Positions 1-7,314 of a stretch of 64,000 nucleotides of DNA are shown here, in pieces. Under the pieces are notes generated by a model. It had not been told where the DNA came from and ran no database searches. It worked only from the letters and a program-made list of their open reading frames with translations. The stretch is taken from assembly GCA_020161405.1 (NCBI GenBank), contig JAIUOD010000001.1, forward strand, positions 806,001-870,000. Reading direction: 5' to 3'. Positions within the stretch are counted from its first letter, which is position 1. The number at the start of each line of letters is the position of its first letter. Source of the stretch: Pseudomonadota bacterium (GTDB lineage: Bacteria > Pseudomonadota > Alphaproteobacteria > Caulobacterales > Aquidulcibacteraceae). The translations under genes were made by a program, and so were the position numbers.

Positions 1-210
1 TAATTTTTTTTCGCCTTCACTTGTTATGAATTTGAATTCTTGAATATCTTCAACACCACTAACATTATTGGCAAGGCTTTCGCATTTTCCGTCAAAGCGT
101 GATGTCAAAGTGGTAAATTCGCCAAAGCGAACCATTGCACGGAAAAATACAAAACTAATAGATGCAAATATAATAAGAATTATAAGGCCAAATTTTTTGC
201 CAAATGTCAT
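1..210 (-). CDS. Partial paraoxonase/arylesterase-like (beta-propeller) protein, N-terminus only
   Basis: Seventy in-frame codons run off the left edge of the window. The ATG (complement 208-210) is preceded by a GAAGGA ribosome site. Residues about 5-22 form a hydrophobic membrane anchor or signal. A segment with Gly-x-Cys followed by a Gly-x-Glu-Asp-Ile motif (about residues 46-58) resembles the start of the SMP-30/paraoxonase beta-propeller, where the Glu-Asp pair helps bind calcium. The reading frame is well supported. The family call rests on this short motif only, because the propeller blades lie outside the window. Confidence 0.6.
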   Translation of the reverse strand, partial: MTFGKKFGLIILIIFASISFVFFRAMVRFGEFTTLTSRFDGKCESLANNVSGVEDIQEFKFITSEGEKKL

Positions 211-318
211 TTTAGGTGTCCTTCATAACGCCCATCTATACATGTTTTTGCAAATTGCCAAAAACTAAAAGCACCAAAGCTATGGACAATTGTCGGTGTA
301 AATGCTAAGCGCGCCCAC

Positions 319-348
319 TTGAATTTTTTGGGGCTTGCCCCGCTATAT
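319..348 (+). promoter_or_regulatory. Probable rpmE promoter
   Basis: TTGAAT (319-324) and CTATAT (343-348) are 18 bp apart, which fits the alphaproteobacterial housekeeping pattern. A GGGGC-TT-GCCCC inverted repeat (330-341) sits in the spacer. The predicted transcription start is only a few bases before the rpmE ATG at 358, so the mRNA would be leaderless or nearly so. Confidence 0.45.
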
Positions 349-357
349 GGAATTATC

Positions 358-582
358 ATGAAAGCCGATACGCACCCTAATTACGATTTTATTACTGTTA
401 CTATGACTGACGGTACTGTTTTTAAAACCCGCTCTACTATTGGCGGCGAAGGTAAAGTTTTAAACCTTGATATCGACCCTAAATCACATCCAGCTTGGAC
501 AGGTGGAAACACCCAACTTATGGACCGTGGTGGTCGTGTTTCTCGCTTTAAAGATAAATTTGGCGGCATTTTCAAAAAATAA
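358..582 (+). CDS. rpmE: 50S ribosomal protein L31
   Basis: Bacterial L31, a small basic protein of the large subunit that contacts the central protuberance and the intersubunit bridge. The product is 74 aa and carries the family signatures MTDG, the [16 protein letters not shown] core, and the RGGRVSRF tail. It has no CxxC zinc pairs, so it is the zinc-independent (C-minus) form. I chose the ATG at 358 because it gives the usual MKADTHP N-terminus; an in-frame TTG at 319 would add 13 unusual residues and lies inside the likely -35. No good ribosome site precedes 358. A strong terminator follows. Confidence 0.96.
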   Translation: MKADTHPNYDFITVTMTDGTVFKTRSTIGGEGKVLNLDIDPKSHPAWTGGNTQLMDRGGRVSRFKDKFGGIFKK

Positions 583-599
583 GCCAAAATTACTTTTAC

Positions 600-631
600 A
601 AAAAGCACCCAAGCGATTGGGTGCTTTTTTG
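600..631 (+). terminator. Rho-independent terminator after rpmE
   Basis: A perfect 13-bp stem (600-612 with 617-629) around a GCGA loop, with a T-rich 3' side continuing to 636. It lies 17 bp after the rpmE stop codon. Confidence 0.85.
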
Positions 632-702
632 TTTTTGTATCAAGTGTCTATTTTCACTTTTTGGGTGTTACAAATCATAAATTCTAATGTTATTATGATT
701 TT

Positions 703-1377
703 ATGAAATTGTTTCGCGCTCTTATTTTTATTCTTGCCATTGCATCATGCTTTGCCGCTGACTTTACAATGCGCGCGCAAACTATTGATTATTATTTCAG
801 CGATGAAGCTTTTGAAAATTGGAAATATTCACAAAGTGCGAATGTTCAAGCCGTAAATAATTTTGAAAAATATCTTTTAAGACATAAAGTGCTTGGCGTG
901 TTTCCGACTTTTGAAATCCTACGTACTGCATCAATGGCAAAAGAATGTAATCAAAGTGGATTTGAAGTGCCACCACCGCAATTATGGCCCAATATTGTTG
1001 ATACTTTAAAATTTATCAAAGAAAAAATTAAACCAACAATCGGCAATTTGGAGGCAGTGTCTTCATATAGAAATCCAGTTTTAAATGAATGTGCGGGTGG
1101 GGCAAAAAATAGTTCGCATTCACAATATTTTGCGCTTGATATGCTACCGAAAACCCAAATTACGCGCGAACAATTAATTCATGATATGTGCCTTTTGCAT
1201 TCTAAATGGGGCGAAAAATATCAAATTGGCCTTGGCTTTTATTCATATACAAGATTTCATATTGATAGTAGGTCTTATCGTCGCTGGGGCCCTGATGGAC
1301 GCTCCAAAACCTCACCTTGCGTTGAATATGATAAGTTTGCAACTAAGATTCCAAATGAAGATGGTACAATTGAATGA
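703..1377 (+). CDS. Peptidase M15-family (D-Ala-D-Ala carboxypeptidase-like) exported protein
   Basis: A 224-aa exported protein. Residues 1-19 form a signal peptide; Ile-Ala-Ser-Cys at 13-16 could also be read as a lipobox, so it may be a lipoprotein. The zinc-peptidase signature SxHxxxxAxD is present with His139 and Asp146, followed by a second ligand motif His-x-Asp at 186-188. This matches the M15A/M15_3 families, which cut peptidoglycan cross-bridges or stem peptides in the periplasm. The first ~75 residues before the catalytic domain are not recognisable. It lies 53 bp upstream of the mic60-like gene, where many alphaproteobacteria have hemC/hemD; the substrate is an inference from the family. 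Confidence 0.75.
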   Translation: MKLFRALIFILAIASCFAADFTMRAQTIDYYFSDEAFENWKYSQSANVQAVNNFEKYLLRHKVLGVFPTFEILRTASMAKECNQSGFEVPPPQLWPNIVDTLKFIKEKIKPTIGNLEAVSSYRNPVLNECAGGAKNSSHSQYFALDMLPKTQITREQLIHDMCLLHSKWGEKYQIGLGFYSYTRFHIDSRSYRRWGPDGRSKTSPCVEYDKFATKIPNEDGTIE

Positions 1378-1430
1378 TATTTAGTAATTTGCGGGGTTTT
1401 AATTAAGGCAAATTATTAGTAAAATTAAAT

Positions 1431-2687
1431 ATGACCGAAGAAACCCAAAATACCGAACAAGCCGCAGAAGTAAAACTGCAAGAAAATATAACCAAACCAT
1501 CTTATGCCCCAAGCACGAGTGGATCTGCGCCGCAAATTATAAAAAAGCGCGGTGGTATTGGTTTCTTTACGGCATTTTTAATGTCGGGAACGGCAATGAT
1601 TGGCGGTGCATATCTTAGCCTTTTGATCAATGCCCGACCAGATATTGCGCAAAAACTTCAAATTGCACAATTTCTTCCAAAGGCAGAAAATGCAAAATCT
1701 AGTTCGGATGATTTAGGGGCGCAAATTGTTTCTTTGCGTGGTGATTTAAACCATCTACAAGATTTGGTAAAAAACCCACCAAATAATCAACAAGCACAGC
1801 CACCTGTTTCAGGTCAAGCAAATACAAATGCTATTAATGGCACACAGCCTTTAACCCCCGCACCAGTTCAGCAAGCAAATCTTGACCCGCTTAAAGCACA
1901 AATCGAAGGCCTATCTGGGCGTTTAACCGCAATTGAAACTAGGCTTGCGGCACTTGACCCAACTGGCACGGGCGGCGCGATTATTGCGGGTTTACAGGCT
2001 GAAATTGCAACATTGAAAGTTAATTTTGACGCTTTAAATGCGCGTGTGGCCCAAACCCCAAGCCCTGCTATCACTTTTGCAGTTATGTCATTGGCCGAAG
2101 CCACAAATCGTTCTGGTGGGTTTATGCCTGAATATTCTGCGGTAAAGGCTGCATTGCCAAATGTTCCAGAAGTTGGCGCGCTCGAAGGGCTTGCCGTTAA
2201 TGGTGCGCCAACCCGTGCATTATTGGAAAAAGAATTTGAGAATCTTGGCGCAAATATAATTGACCCCAAAAAAGAAGAGAAGAAAGAAGGCGGCTTTTTC
2301 GGTTGGCTAAGCTCATTCTTCTCTAATTTGGTTAAGGTTAAAGTTAAAGAAACCGCGCCTGATCCAAATGCACCAAGCGCAATTTATGAACGCGCAAAAC
2401 TAAAATTAATTGGTGGCGACCTTCAGGGGGCAATAACTGAAATTGATACAATGACGCAAAAAACCCCTGAATTAACCCATTGGATTGCGGGTGCAAAAAA
2501 TCGCCTTGATTTAGATACAAAAATTGCGGCACTTCGCGGCGCAATCGAGCGCGGCCTTAATGCACCAAGTCTTAATGTAACACCGCCGGCACAGGTGGCG
2601 ATACCTGCGAACCAAAACAATCTAACCACACCTAATACACAAACTAATGCACAACCAAATAACCAAATAATGGGGAATGGCAGATGA
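1431..2687 (+). CDS. Mic60/mitofilin-like inner membrane protein (COG4223)
   Basis: A 418-aa protein with a short cytoplasmic N-terminus, one transmembrane helix (about residues 43-66), then a long Gln/Ala-rich coiled-coil region with Pro/Asn-rich linkers. The C-terminal part (about 215-275) matches the alphaproteobacterial Mic60 pattern ending in an Asn-Gly-Ala-Pro-Thr-x3-Leu motif. Near residue 360 is an AALRGAIERG segment. Known alphaproteobacterial homologues shape intracytoplasmic membranes and touch the outer membrane BAM/Omp85 machinery. Its stop overlaps the start of hemY by 4 bp (ATGA), so the two are translationally coupled. The assignment rests mainly on architecture and on the HemY neighbour. 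Confidence 0.75.
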   Translation: MTEETQNTEQAAEVKLQENITKPSYAPSTSGSAPQIIKKRGGIGFFTAFLMSGTAMIGGAYLSLLINARPDIAQKLQIAQFLPKAENAKSSSDDLGAQIVSLRGDLNHLQDLVKNPPNNQQAQPPVSGQANTNAINGTQPLTPAPVQQANLDPLKAQIEGLSGRLTAIETRLAALDPTGTGGAIIAGLQAEIATLKVNFDALNARVAQTPSPAITFAVMSLAEATNRSGGFMPEYSAVKAALPNVPEVGALEGLAVNGAPTRALLEKEFENLGANIIDPKKEEKKEGGFFGWLSSFFSNLVKVKVKETAPDPNAPSAIYERAKLKLIGGDLQGAITEIDTMTQKTPELTHWIAGAKNRLDLDTKIAALRGAIERGLNAPSLNVTPPAQVAIPANQNNLTTPNTQTNAQPNNQIMGNGR

Positions 2688-4138
2688 AAATTTTAAGACT
2701 GTTATTTTTAATTATTTTAGTTTTGGCAATTTTTGCGGGCTTTGGTTGGCTTGCAATGCAAAAGGGTGAAATCGCCTATACTGGTGGCGCGGTTGATATA
2801 AGTGTTAAGCCTGTAATTGCAGCTCTAATCCTTCTTGGTAGTGCTATTTTACTTGCTGTGATTTGGGGGCTTATCGCATGGATGATTTCGCTTCCTGCCA
2901 AGGTTAAACGCGCACAAATAGAGGCCAATCGCAAAAAATCACTTGAATTAATTGGTCAAGTTTTGGCTTCTCATGATGCAGGCGATTATAGTGATGCACG
3001 AAAACTTGCCCAAAAATTATATTCAATATCGCCAAGTGATGCGGCAAATAAATTAATTTATGCGCGCGCCTCATTAATGGCGGATGATTTTGGCACTGCT
3101 GAAAAAATCTATGGCGAATTAACTGAAACTGCGGGCTATCAATCTGCTGCTTTAAAAGGATTGAGTGAGCTTTCAAGCAAGAAGGGGAATTTTGCTGCCG
3201 CCATTTCGCACGCCAATAATGCGCTTAATGTTGCTAAAAAATCAACTTGGCCGCTTGAAACCATTTTTAAGGAAAAAATTAATAATAGTGATTGGGAAGG
3301 GGCGATAACAACCCTTGATGAGGCTGAAAAACGCGGTCTTATTGGTAAAAAAACCGCCCAAAGACGCCGCGCGGTTGTTTTGGCGGCCAATGCGCACCGC
3401 CTTGAAAAAGCTGGTGATTATAATGCTGCCCTTGATAATGCAACGCGTGCTTTAAAACTTGCGCCTTCATTTGCGCCAGCTGCTATTATGGCGGCGCGCC
3501 TTAATAAATTGGCAGGTAAAGATTGGCAGGCGGCACAGGCAATAGAAGCTGCATGGGCAGCAGAACCACACCCTGCGCTTGCCTTGGCTTACAAAGATCT
3601 CAAAGAGGGTAAAAGCAAAAAGGATGTTTTAAAATGGGCAGAAGGTTTGGTAAAACTTCGCCCTGAACATCGTGAAAGCCGTATAATTCAAGTCGAAGAT
3701 GCAATTGCCAATAATGAAAGTGCATTGGCGGATTCAATATTGTCTGGCCTATTAAAAGAAAAGCCAACATCGCGGATTTTGGCACTTTGTGCGCAGGCGG
3801 CATTACTTAAAAATGATAATGCGCTTTATGATGATTATATGCACAAAGCAGCCGTTGCGCCGCGCGAAGCCGATTGGTCGGATCTTGACCCTGAAGGTAA
3901 TGCATTTGATTATCGTAATGAAGATTGGGCAGCTTTAGTCGAGGCTTATGGCGAAAGCGGCGCTTTGATACATCCGCGACTTGAAAAATATAATGCGGCT
4001 AAATTGGTAAAATCTGCGGATGCGCCTGTTCCAGCTTCTGCACCCAATGAATTAATTGCTGCCCATGAACCAGGTGTAGATGCACTCGGACAATTAGATG
4101 ACGAAACCGACACCAAAAAAAGCTGGTTAGGGTTTTAG
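2684..4138 (+). CDS. HemY-family TPR membrane protein (Orf52)
   Basis: 484 aa with two N-terminal transmembrane helices (about 5-25 and 45-68) and then Ala-rich tetratricopeptide-like helices to about residue 420. This is the HemY_N architecture found at the end of bacterial heme operons. In alphaproteobacteria the protein (Orf52) pairs with Mic60 and is thought to act with it in inner membrane organisation. It is unrelated to the protoporphyrinogen oxidase also called HemY. The acidic C-terminal tail is low complexity. The ATGA overlap with the upstream gene indicates a two-gene operon. No hemC or hemD is present in the 2.7 kb upstream. Confidence 0.8.
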   Translation: MKILRLLFLIILVLAIFAGFGWLAMQKGEIAYTGGAVDISVKPVIAALILLGSAILLAVIWGLIAWMISLPAKVKRAQIEANRKKSLELIGQVLASHDAGDYSDARKLAQKLYSISPSDAANKLIYARASLMADDFGTAEKIYGELTETAGYQSAALKGLSELSSKKGNFAAAISHANNALNVAKKSTWPLETIFKEKINNSDWEGAITTLDEAEKRGLIGKKTAQRRRAVVLAANAHRLEKAGDYNAALDNATRALKLAPSFAPAAIMAARLNKLAGKDWQAAQAIEAAWAAEPHPALALAYKDLKEGKSKKDVLKWAEGLVKLRPEHRESRIIQVEDAIANNESALADSILSGLLKEKPTSRILALCAQAALLKNDNALYDDYMHKAAVAPREADWSDLDPEGNAFDYRNEDWAALVEAYGESGALIHPRLEKYNAAKLVKSADAPVPASAPNELIAAHEPGVDALGQLDDETDTKKSWLGF

Positions 4139-4163
4139 AACCCAAGTTAGAGAGTGGAAAATT

Positions 4164-4195
4164 TTCAAAAACTACGCTTTTTGAAGATTTTTCGC
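4164..4195 (+). terminator. Probable terminator after hemY
   Basis: A perfect 8-bp inverted repeat TTCAAAAA (4164-4171) / TTTTTGAA (4178-4185) with a 6-nt loop, followed by GATTTTTC. The stem is AT-rich, so it may be weak. It lies 25 bp after the hemY stop. Confidence 0.4.
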
Positions 4196-4205
4196 ATAAT
4201 AAATC

Positions 4206-4248
4206 CAGATTTGTGAGTGAGCGGCAAGGCCGCGAAGGTGCAAATCTG
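4206..4248. repeat. Nested inverted repeat between hemY and tRNA-Val
   Basis: Outer arms CAGATTTG (4206-4213) and CAAATCTG (4241-4248) are perfectly complementary. They enclose a second perfect hairpin, GCGGC-AAG-GCCGC (4221-4233). The spacer up to the tRNA terminator at 4342 has no convincing gene. Confidence 0.5.
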
Positions 4249-4341
4249 ATTAAAAAATGGTGGACATAAAGGGAGAAACTTCGAACCATACGAGCGAAGC
4301 GAACGTGAGCATTGAGCGAGCCAGCCTGCGTGGCGCCAAAG

Positions 4342-4365
4342 AAAAAACCTTGGCTTTGCCAAGGT
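4342..4365 (-). terminator. Rho-independent terminator of tRNA-Val
   Basis: A perfect stem ACCTTGGC (4347-4354) / GCCAAGGT (4358-4365) with a 3-nt loop. Read leftward it is followed by six T residues. It lies 24 bp past the tRNA 3' end. The plus-strand side also ends in GTTTTT, so it could stop read-through from hemY too. Confidence 0.75.
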
Positions 4366-4389
4366 GTTTTTCTGAACGCAAACTAAAAA

Positions 4390-4464
4390 TGGTGGGCGTA
4401 ACAGGGATTGAACCTGTGACCCCTACAATGTCAATGTAGTGCTCTCCCGCTGAGCTATACGCCC
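4390..4464 (-). tRNA. tRNA-Val (GAC)
   Basis: The reverse complement folds as a standard 75-nt cloverleaf: acceptor stem GGGCGTA/TACGCCC, a D arm with GCTC/GAGC, anticodon stem CTACA/TGTAG around loop TTGACAT (anticodon GAC, valine), and T arm ACAGG-TTCAATC-CCTGT. The discriminator base is A and the CCA end is encoded. A candidate promoter upstream is TTGCCA with CATAAA. A strong terminator follows. Confidence 0.95.
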
Positions 4465-4574
4465 ATTTTTGCGGCTTTATGGTCAAAAAAAAATTCATTG
4501 GCAAGTACAAAGCGCATATTGTTTCATTGCTTTTAATTACAAATCCCAAGAATATTTAATTTTAAAGGATAAAA

Positions 4575-4958
4575 ATGGCACACGAACTTTTTATGACGGC
4601 ATATCTTGTCGATGATTATGACAAAGCAATTGATTATTTTGTTAATTGCCTTGAATTTACATTATTAGAAGACATAAAATTAAGCGAAGAAAAAAGATGG
4701 GTTGTCATAGGGGCAAAAAAAGGCGGCGCAAAATTATTATTAGCAAAAGCCACTGGTGAACAAGCTAAAACAATTGGTAATCAGTTTGGCGGACGTGTCG
4801 GCTTGTTTATGCAAACTGATGATTTTCACGGCACCTATTCAAGATTTAAAGAAAATTCGGTTAATTTCGTTGAAGAGCCACGTAATGAAGTCTATGGCTG
4901 GGTTGTAGTTTTTAAGGATTTATACGGCCAAAAATGGGATTTGCTTGAGAAAAAATGA
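4575..4958 (+). CDS. VOC-family (glyoxalase/dioxygenase fold) protein
   Basis: A 127-aa single-domain protein with the vicinal-oxygen-chelate pattern: a beta-strand start, Tyr-Asp-Lys-Ala helix, a Leu-Leu-Leu-Ala strand, and a C-terminal FKDLYGQKWDLLE motif in which the last Glu is the usual metal ligand position. VOC proteins include glyoxalases, dioxygenases and drug-binding proteins; nothing here fixes the substrate. AAAGGA precedes the ATG. It overlaps the following acetyltransferase by 4 bp (ATGA), so both are co-expressed. Confidence 0.75.
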   Translation: MAHELFMTAYLVDDYDKAIDYFVNCLEFTLLEDIKLSEEKRWVVIGAKKGGAKLLLAKATGEQAKTIGNQFGGRVGLFMQTDDFHGTYSRFKENSVNFVEEPRNEVYGWVVVFKDLYGQKWDLLEKK

Positions 4959-5458
4959 GTATGGATTTTTCAATAAGAGATGCACAATTAAATGATATTG
5001 ATGCAATTTTAGAAATTTATTCAAGATCCGTTATGGAAGAAACCGCAAGTTGGGAATATTACCCGCCCAGCAAAGAAGAAATGATAATAAGATTTGAAAA
5101 TATAAGTGCAAAATACCCGTATCTTATTGCCCATATTGATAATGAAATAATTGGTTATGCATATGCAAGCCTTTTTCGTGGGCGCGAAGGTTGGCGCTTT
5201 GCCTGTGAAAATTCGGTTTATGTAAAACCAAAATATCACGGCCTTGGAATTGCAAAAGCACTTATGAACCAATTATGCGACAAATGCGCACAAATTGGCC
5301 TTAAAACTATGGTGGCGGTAATTGGGGATAGCGAAAACCAAGCGTCGATTGCATTGCACAAAAGCCTTGGATTTGTGCATGTTTGCACGTTTTCCAAAAT
5401 TGGCTTCAAATTTGATAAATGGCTTGATAGCGTAATTATGCAAAAGAGCCTTGCATAA
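4955..5458 (+). CDS. GNAT acetyltransferase, phosphinothricin/methionine-sulfoximine acetyltransferase-like
   Basis: 167 aa covering a full GNAT fold. The acetyl-CoA loop is seen as KYHGLGIAKALM (a Q/RxxGxG/A variant) near residue 95, followed by NQASIALHKSLGF, the typical Pat/MnaT C-terminal motif. The N-terminal part (IRDA...DIDAILEIYSRSV) also fits this subfamily, which acetylates phosphinothricin or methionine sulfoximine; bacterial members often protect against toxic methionine analogues. Substrate specificity is inferred from overall resemblance. It is coupled to the VOC gene upstream. Confidence 0.8.
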   Translation: MSMDFSIRDAQLNDIDAILEIYSRSVMEETASWEYYPPSKEEMIIRFENISAKYPYLIAHIDNEIIGYAYASLFRGREGWRFACENSVYVKPKYHGLGIAKALMNQLCDKCAQIGLKTMVAVIGDSENQASIALHKSLGFVHVCTFSKIGFKFDKWLDSVIMQKSLA

Positions 5459-5564
5459 ACGCTTTATACTTTGCGGCTAATGATTATTGAAGCGTAAAGC
5501 ATTTTGTGTTAGCAGGTGCAGCATAAAATAAACTCCCCAATTAACACAATTAAAAGTGTGCACT

Positions 5565-5666
5565 ATGTTAAAACAGACAATTTCGCCAAAAAGCATCAAA
5601 GCAGCATTAGGCTATGCCCTTTTGATTGCAGCAGCAGCAATAAGCGCGCTTATCACTGGCTCTTAA
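5565..5666 (+). CDS. Possible 33-aa single-helix membrane peptide
   Basis: ATG at 5565 opens a 33-codon frame ending TAA at 5664-5666. A basic, polar N-terminus (about 12 residues) is followed by a continuous hydrophobic Ala/Leu/Ile-rich helix of about 17 residues. The ribosome site is weak (AAGTG). It stops 2 bp before the convergent cpdR stop codon. It could be a real small membrane protein or a chance frame; no family is recognised. Confidence 0.3.
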   Translation: MLKQTISPKSIKAALGYALLIAAAAISALITGS

Positions 5667-5668
5667 TT

Positions 5669-6028
5669 TTAGGCGGCCATTACTTTTTCAACTTCGGCAA
5701 CTAATTCACGTAAATGGAATGGTTTTGATAAAACCTTTGCTTTCGCGGGTGCTTGGTTTGCGGGGTTTAAAGCAACGGCAGCAAAACCTGTAATAAATAC
5801 AATTTTCATATCAGGGCGTAATTCGGCGGCTTTTCGCGCCAATTCAACGCCATCAACACCCGGCATAACAATATCAGTTAATAGCAAATCAAATTGCAAA
5901 TTATTCAACGCCTCAAGCGCCAAATCACCATCAGGGAAATCGGCGACCTCATGCCCTGCTTTTATTAATGCGCCAGCTAAGAATGTTCTTAAGCTATCGT
6001 CATCCTCTGCTAATAATATGCGCGCCAT
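5669..6028 (-). CDS. cpdR: CpdR single-domain response regulator
   Basis: 119 aa, a lone receiver domain. The acidic pocket Glu8-Asp9-Asp10, phospho-acceptor Asp52 (LLLTDIVMPG), switch Thr80 (FITGFAAVALNP) and Lys102 (LSKPFH) are all present. The FITGFAAVALNP segment and the C-terminal KVLSKPFHLREL are characteristic of CpdR. In Caulobacter and rhizobia CpdR controls polar localisation of ClpXP and the timed destruction of CtrA and other proteins; it is active unphosphorylated and receives phosphate from CckA-ChpT. A GGAG site precedes the ATG. It is divergent from an N-formylglutamate amidohydrolase gene, a conserved neighbour. Confidence 0.93.
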   Translation of the reverse strand: MARILLAEDDDSLRTFLAGALIKAGHEVADFPDGDLALEALNNLQFDLLLTDIVMPGVDGVELARKAAELRPDMKIVFITGFAAVALNPANQAPAKAKVLSKPFHLRELVAEVEKVMAA

Positions 6029-6118
6029 TATCTTTAACTCCTGAATTTAGGCACTTTTGCATAAGAATGTGAAAGGAAAGTTGACAAGGGGTGATAAAAA
6101 ACGCTTGAACATATCAAT

Positions 6119-6946
6119 ATGTCAGTTGCGCCAGATTTTTTTACAGTTTTTGAACCAATAGGCGATGAAGCGCCTATTTTGGTGTCATCACCGCATTCTG
6201 GGCGTTATTATCCACCAAAACTATTAAATGATATTTGTATAAGCCCTCAAGAACTGCGCTTTATGGAGGATTTATATACTGATGAATTATGCATCAATTC
6301 AACAAAATCGGGCGCAACCATTTTGGTTGCAAATTATGCGCGTGCCTATCTTGATCTTAATCGCCCACTACATTCACTTGATTTAAAGCTTATTGATGGC
6401 ATAAAAACCAGCACATATTGCCCATATTCAAGGGCAGGAATCGGTCTTGTTGCGCGCTTAGTTAATAAAGATAATAATATATATCGCCACAAAATCCCAT
6501 TTTCAGAAGTCGAAGAAAGAATAAATAATATACATAAACCCTATCATTCATTCATCGATGAAAAGCTTTCAGACCTGAAACAAAAATTTGGCAAAGCATT
6601 TTTGATAGATATACATTCAATGCCAAAAGATGCACTTGGATCAAATCAATGCGATATTATTGTCGGAAATAATTATAGTAGAAGTGCAAACTTAAAGACG
6701 ACAAATGTAATTATAGACTTTTTCAAAAACAATGGTTTTAAAACAAGGCTAAATCAACCTTATGCAGGCGGATTTATAACCCAAAGCCATGCAAAAACCA
6801 CTGATAATATAAATGCAATTCAAATTGAGATTAATCGGGCTTTATATATAGACCAAGATAGTTTTGAAAAAACACAAAATTTTGAAAATTTACAAAAAAT
6901 ACTAAATCAATTTTTTGAATATTTCGCACAATTTTCCAAGAAATAA
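6119..6946 (+). CDS. N-formylglutamate amidohydrolase family protein
   Basis: 275 aa of the FGase family, zinc-dependent hydrolases that release formate and glutamate from N-formylglutamate in histidine degradation or act on related formyl/aspartyl substrates. Visible motifs are SSPHSGRYYP near residue 25 (first metal His), a DLNRP segment near 80, an IDIHSMP segment near 168 with a metal His, and QIEINRALYID near 240. There is no hut operon here, so a role in histidine breakdown is not supported. Divergent cpdR is its typical alphaproteobacterial neighbour. No clear ribosome site precedes the ATG. Confidence 0.82.
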   Translation: MSVAPDFFTVFEPIGDEAPILVSSPHSGRYYPPKLLNDICISPQELRFMEDLYTDELCINSTKSGATILVANYARAYLDLNRPLHSLDLKLIDGIKTSTYCPYSRAGIGLVARLVNKDNNIYRHKIPFSEVEERINNIHKPYHSFIDEKLSDLKQKFGKAFLIDIHSMPKDALGSNQCDIIVGNNYSRSANLKTTNVIIDFFKNNGFKTRLNQPYAGGFITQSHAKTTDNINAIQIEINRALYIDQDSFEKTQNFENLQKILNQFFEYFAQFSKK

Positions 6947-6968
6947 ACTATGAAATCCCATGTTTAAT

Positions 6969-6997
6969 AAAAAAAGTGCCAGGCACAAGGCCTGGCA
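6969..6997 (-). terminator. Rho-independent terminator reading leftward
   Basis: A perfect 8-bp stem (6977-6984 with 6990-6997, GC-rich) followed on the minus strand by CTTTTTTTATT. On the plus strand it is not followed by T residues, so it does not serve the upstream amidohydrolase gene. It implies a minus-strand transcript entering from the right. Confidence 0.8.
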
Positions 6998-7125
6998 GAA
7001 TAAAGTTACAAGGGAGGAAACGCCCGAAAGGGCTAATGACGAAAACTCGTCATAGGCTCAATATAGTTCGCACCTGCGAAATAAGCAAATGATTTTTTGC
7101 ATGTTTAGCCCCCAAAAACGCAATT
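6969..7125 (-). ncRNA. Candidate trans-acting small RNA with anti-Shine-Dalgarno segment
   Basis: The 368-bp gap before gpmA holds no convincing gene but a strong leftward transcription terminator at its left end. Upstream of it on the minus strand are two more perfect hairpins: 7-bp (7036-7042/7047-7053) and GCCC/GGGC (7022-7033). Between the last two hairpins the minus strand reads as an unpaired UUUCCUCCCUUGU stretch (about 7008-7020), complementary to ribosome binding sites. Three hairpins plus an exposed CCUCCC plus a terminator is the pattern of several alphaproteobacterial sRNAs (for example the alpha-r14/cuckoo group), though I cannot assign a family. The right boundary is a guess: a possible promoter is TTGTGC with TAGAAT at about 7127-7157. 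Confidence 0.5.
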
Positions 7126-7256
7126 CTAGGTGTTTTATTACGCACTTGCACAATTTTTGACTTGATTTGATGAATTTTGAAGCAAATATTCATGAATTAA
7201 GCCTCATTTTCTCTTTTTAAGAGATTTTATGACGTTAAAAAATAACTGCAAAAACA

Positions 7257-7284
7257 TTGGAAACAGCATTTTTTTTGGCTATAG
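7257..7284 (+). promoter_or_regulatory. Probable gpmA promoter
   Basis: TTGGAA (7257-7262) and CTATAG (7279-7284) with a 16-bp spacer. The predicted transcription start is near 7291, leaving about 24 nt before the ATG at 7315, including an AAAGGGGG ribosome site. Confidence 0.5.
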
Positions 7285-7314
7285 AGGCACAATCTATTCG
7301 ATAAAGGGGGCAAA

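Noticed and set aside
68..268. A 66-codon plus-strand frame
   Set aside because: Antisense to the partial minus-strand gene, which has a ribosome site and a hydrophobic leader; no own features.
4257..4439. A 60-codon plus-strand frame ending in a Gly-Ile-Glu-Pro-Val peptide
   Set aside because: Its 3' half is the reverse complement of tRNA-Val(GAC); this is the well-known spurious peptide produced by reading a tRNA gene backwards.
4575..5458. Toxin-antitoxin or antibiotic-resistance pair
   Set aside because: The VOC and acetyltransferase genes resemble ordinary metabolic or detoxification genes and show no mobile flanks, integrase or repeats.
6977..6997. Terminator of the N-formylglutamate amidohydrolase gene
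   Set aside because: On the plus strand the stem is not followed by T residues; the T run is on the other side, so it reads leftward.
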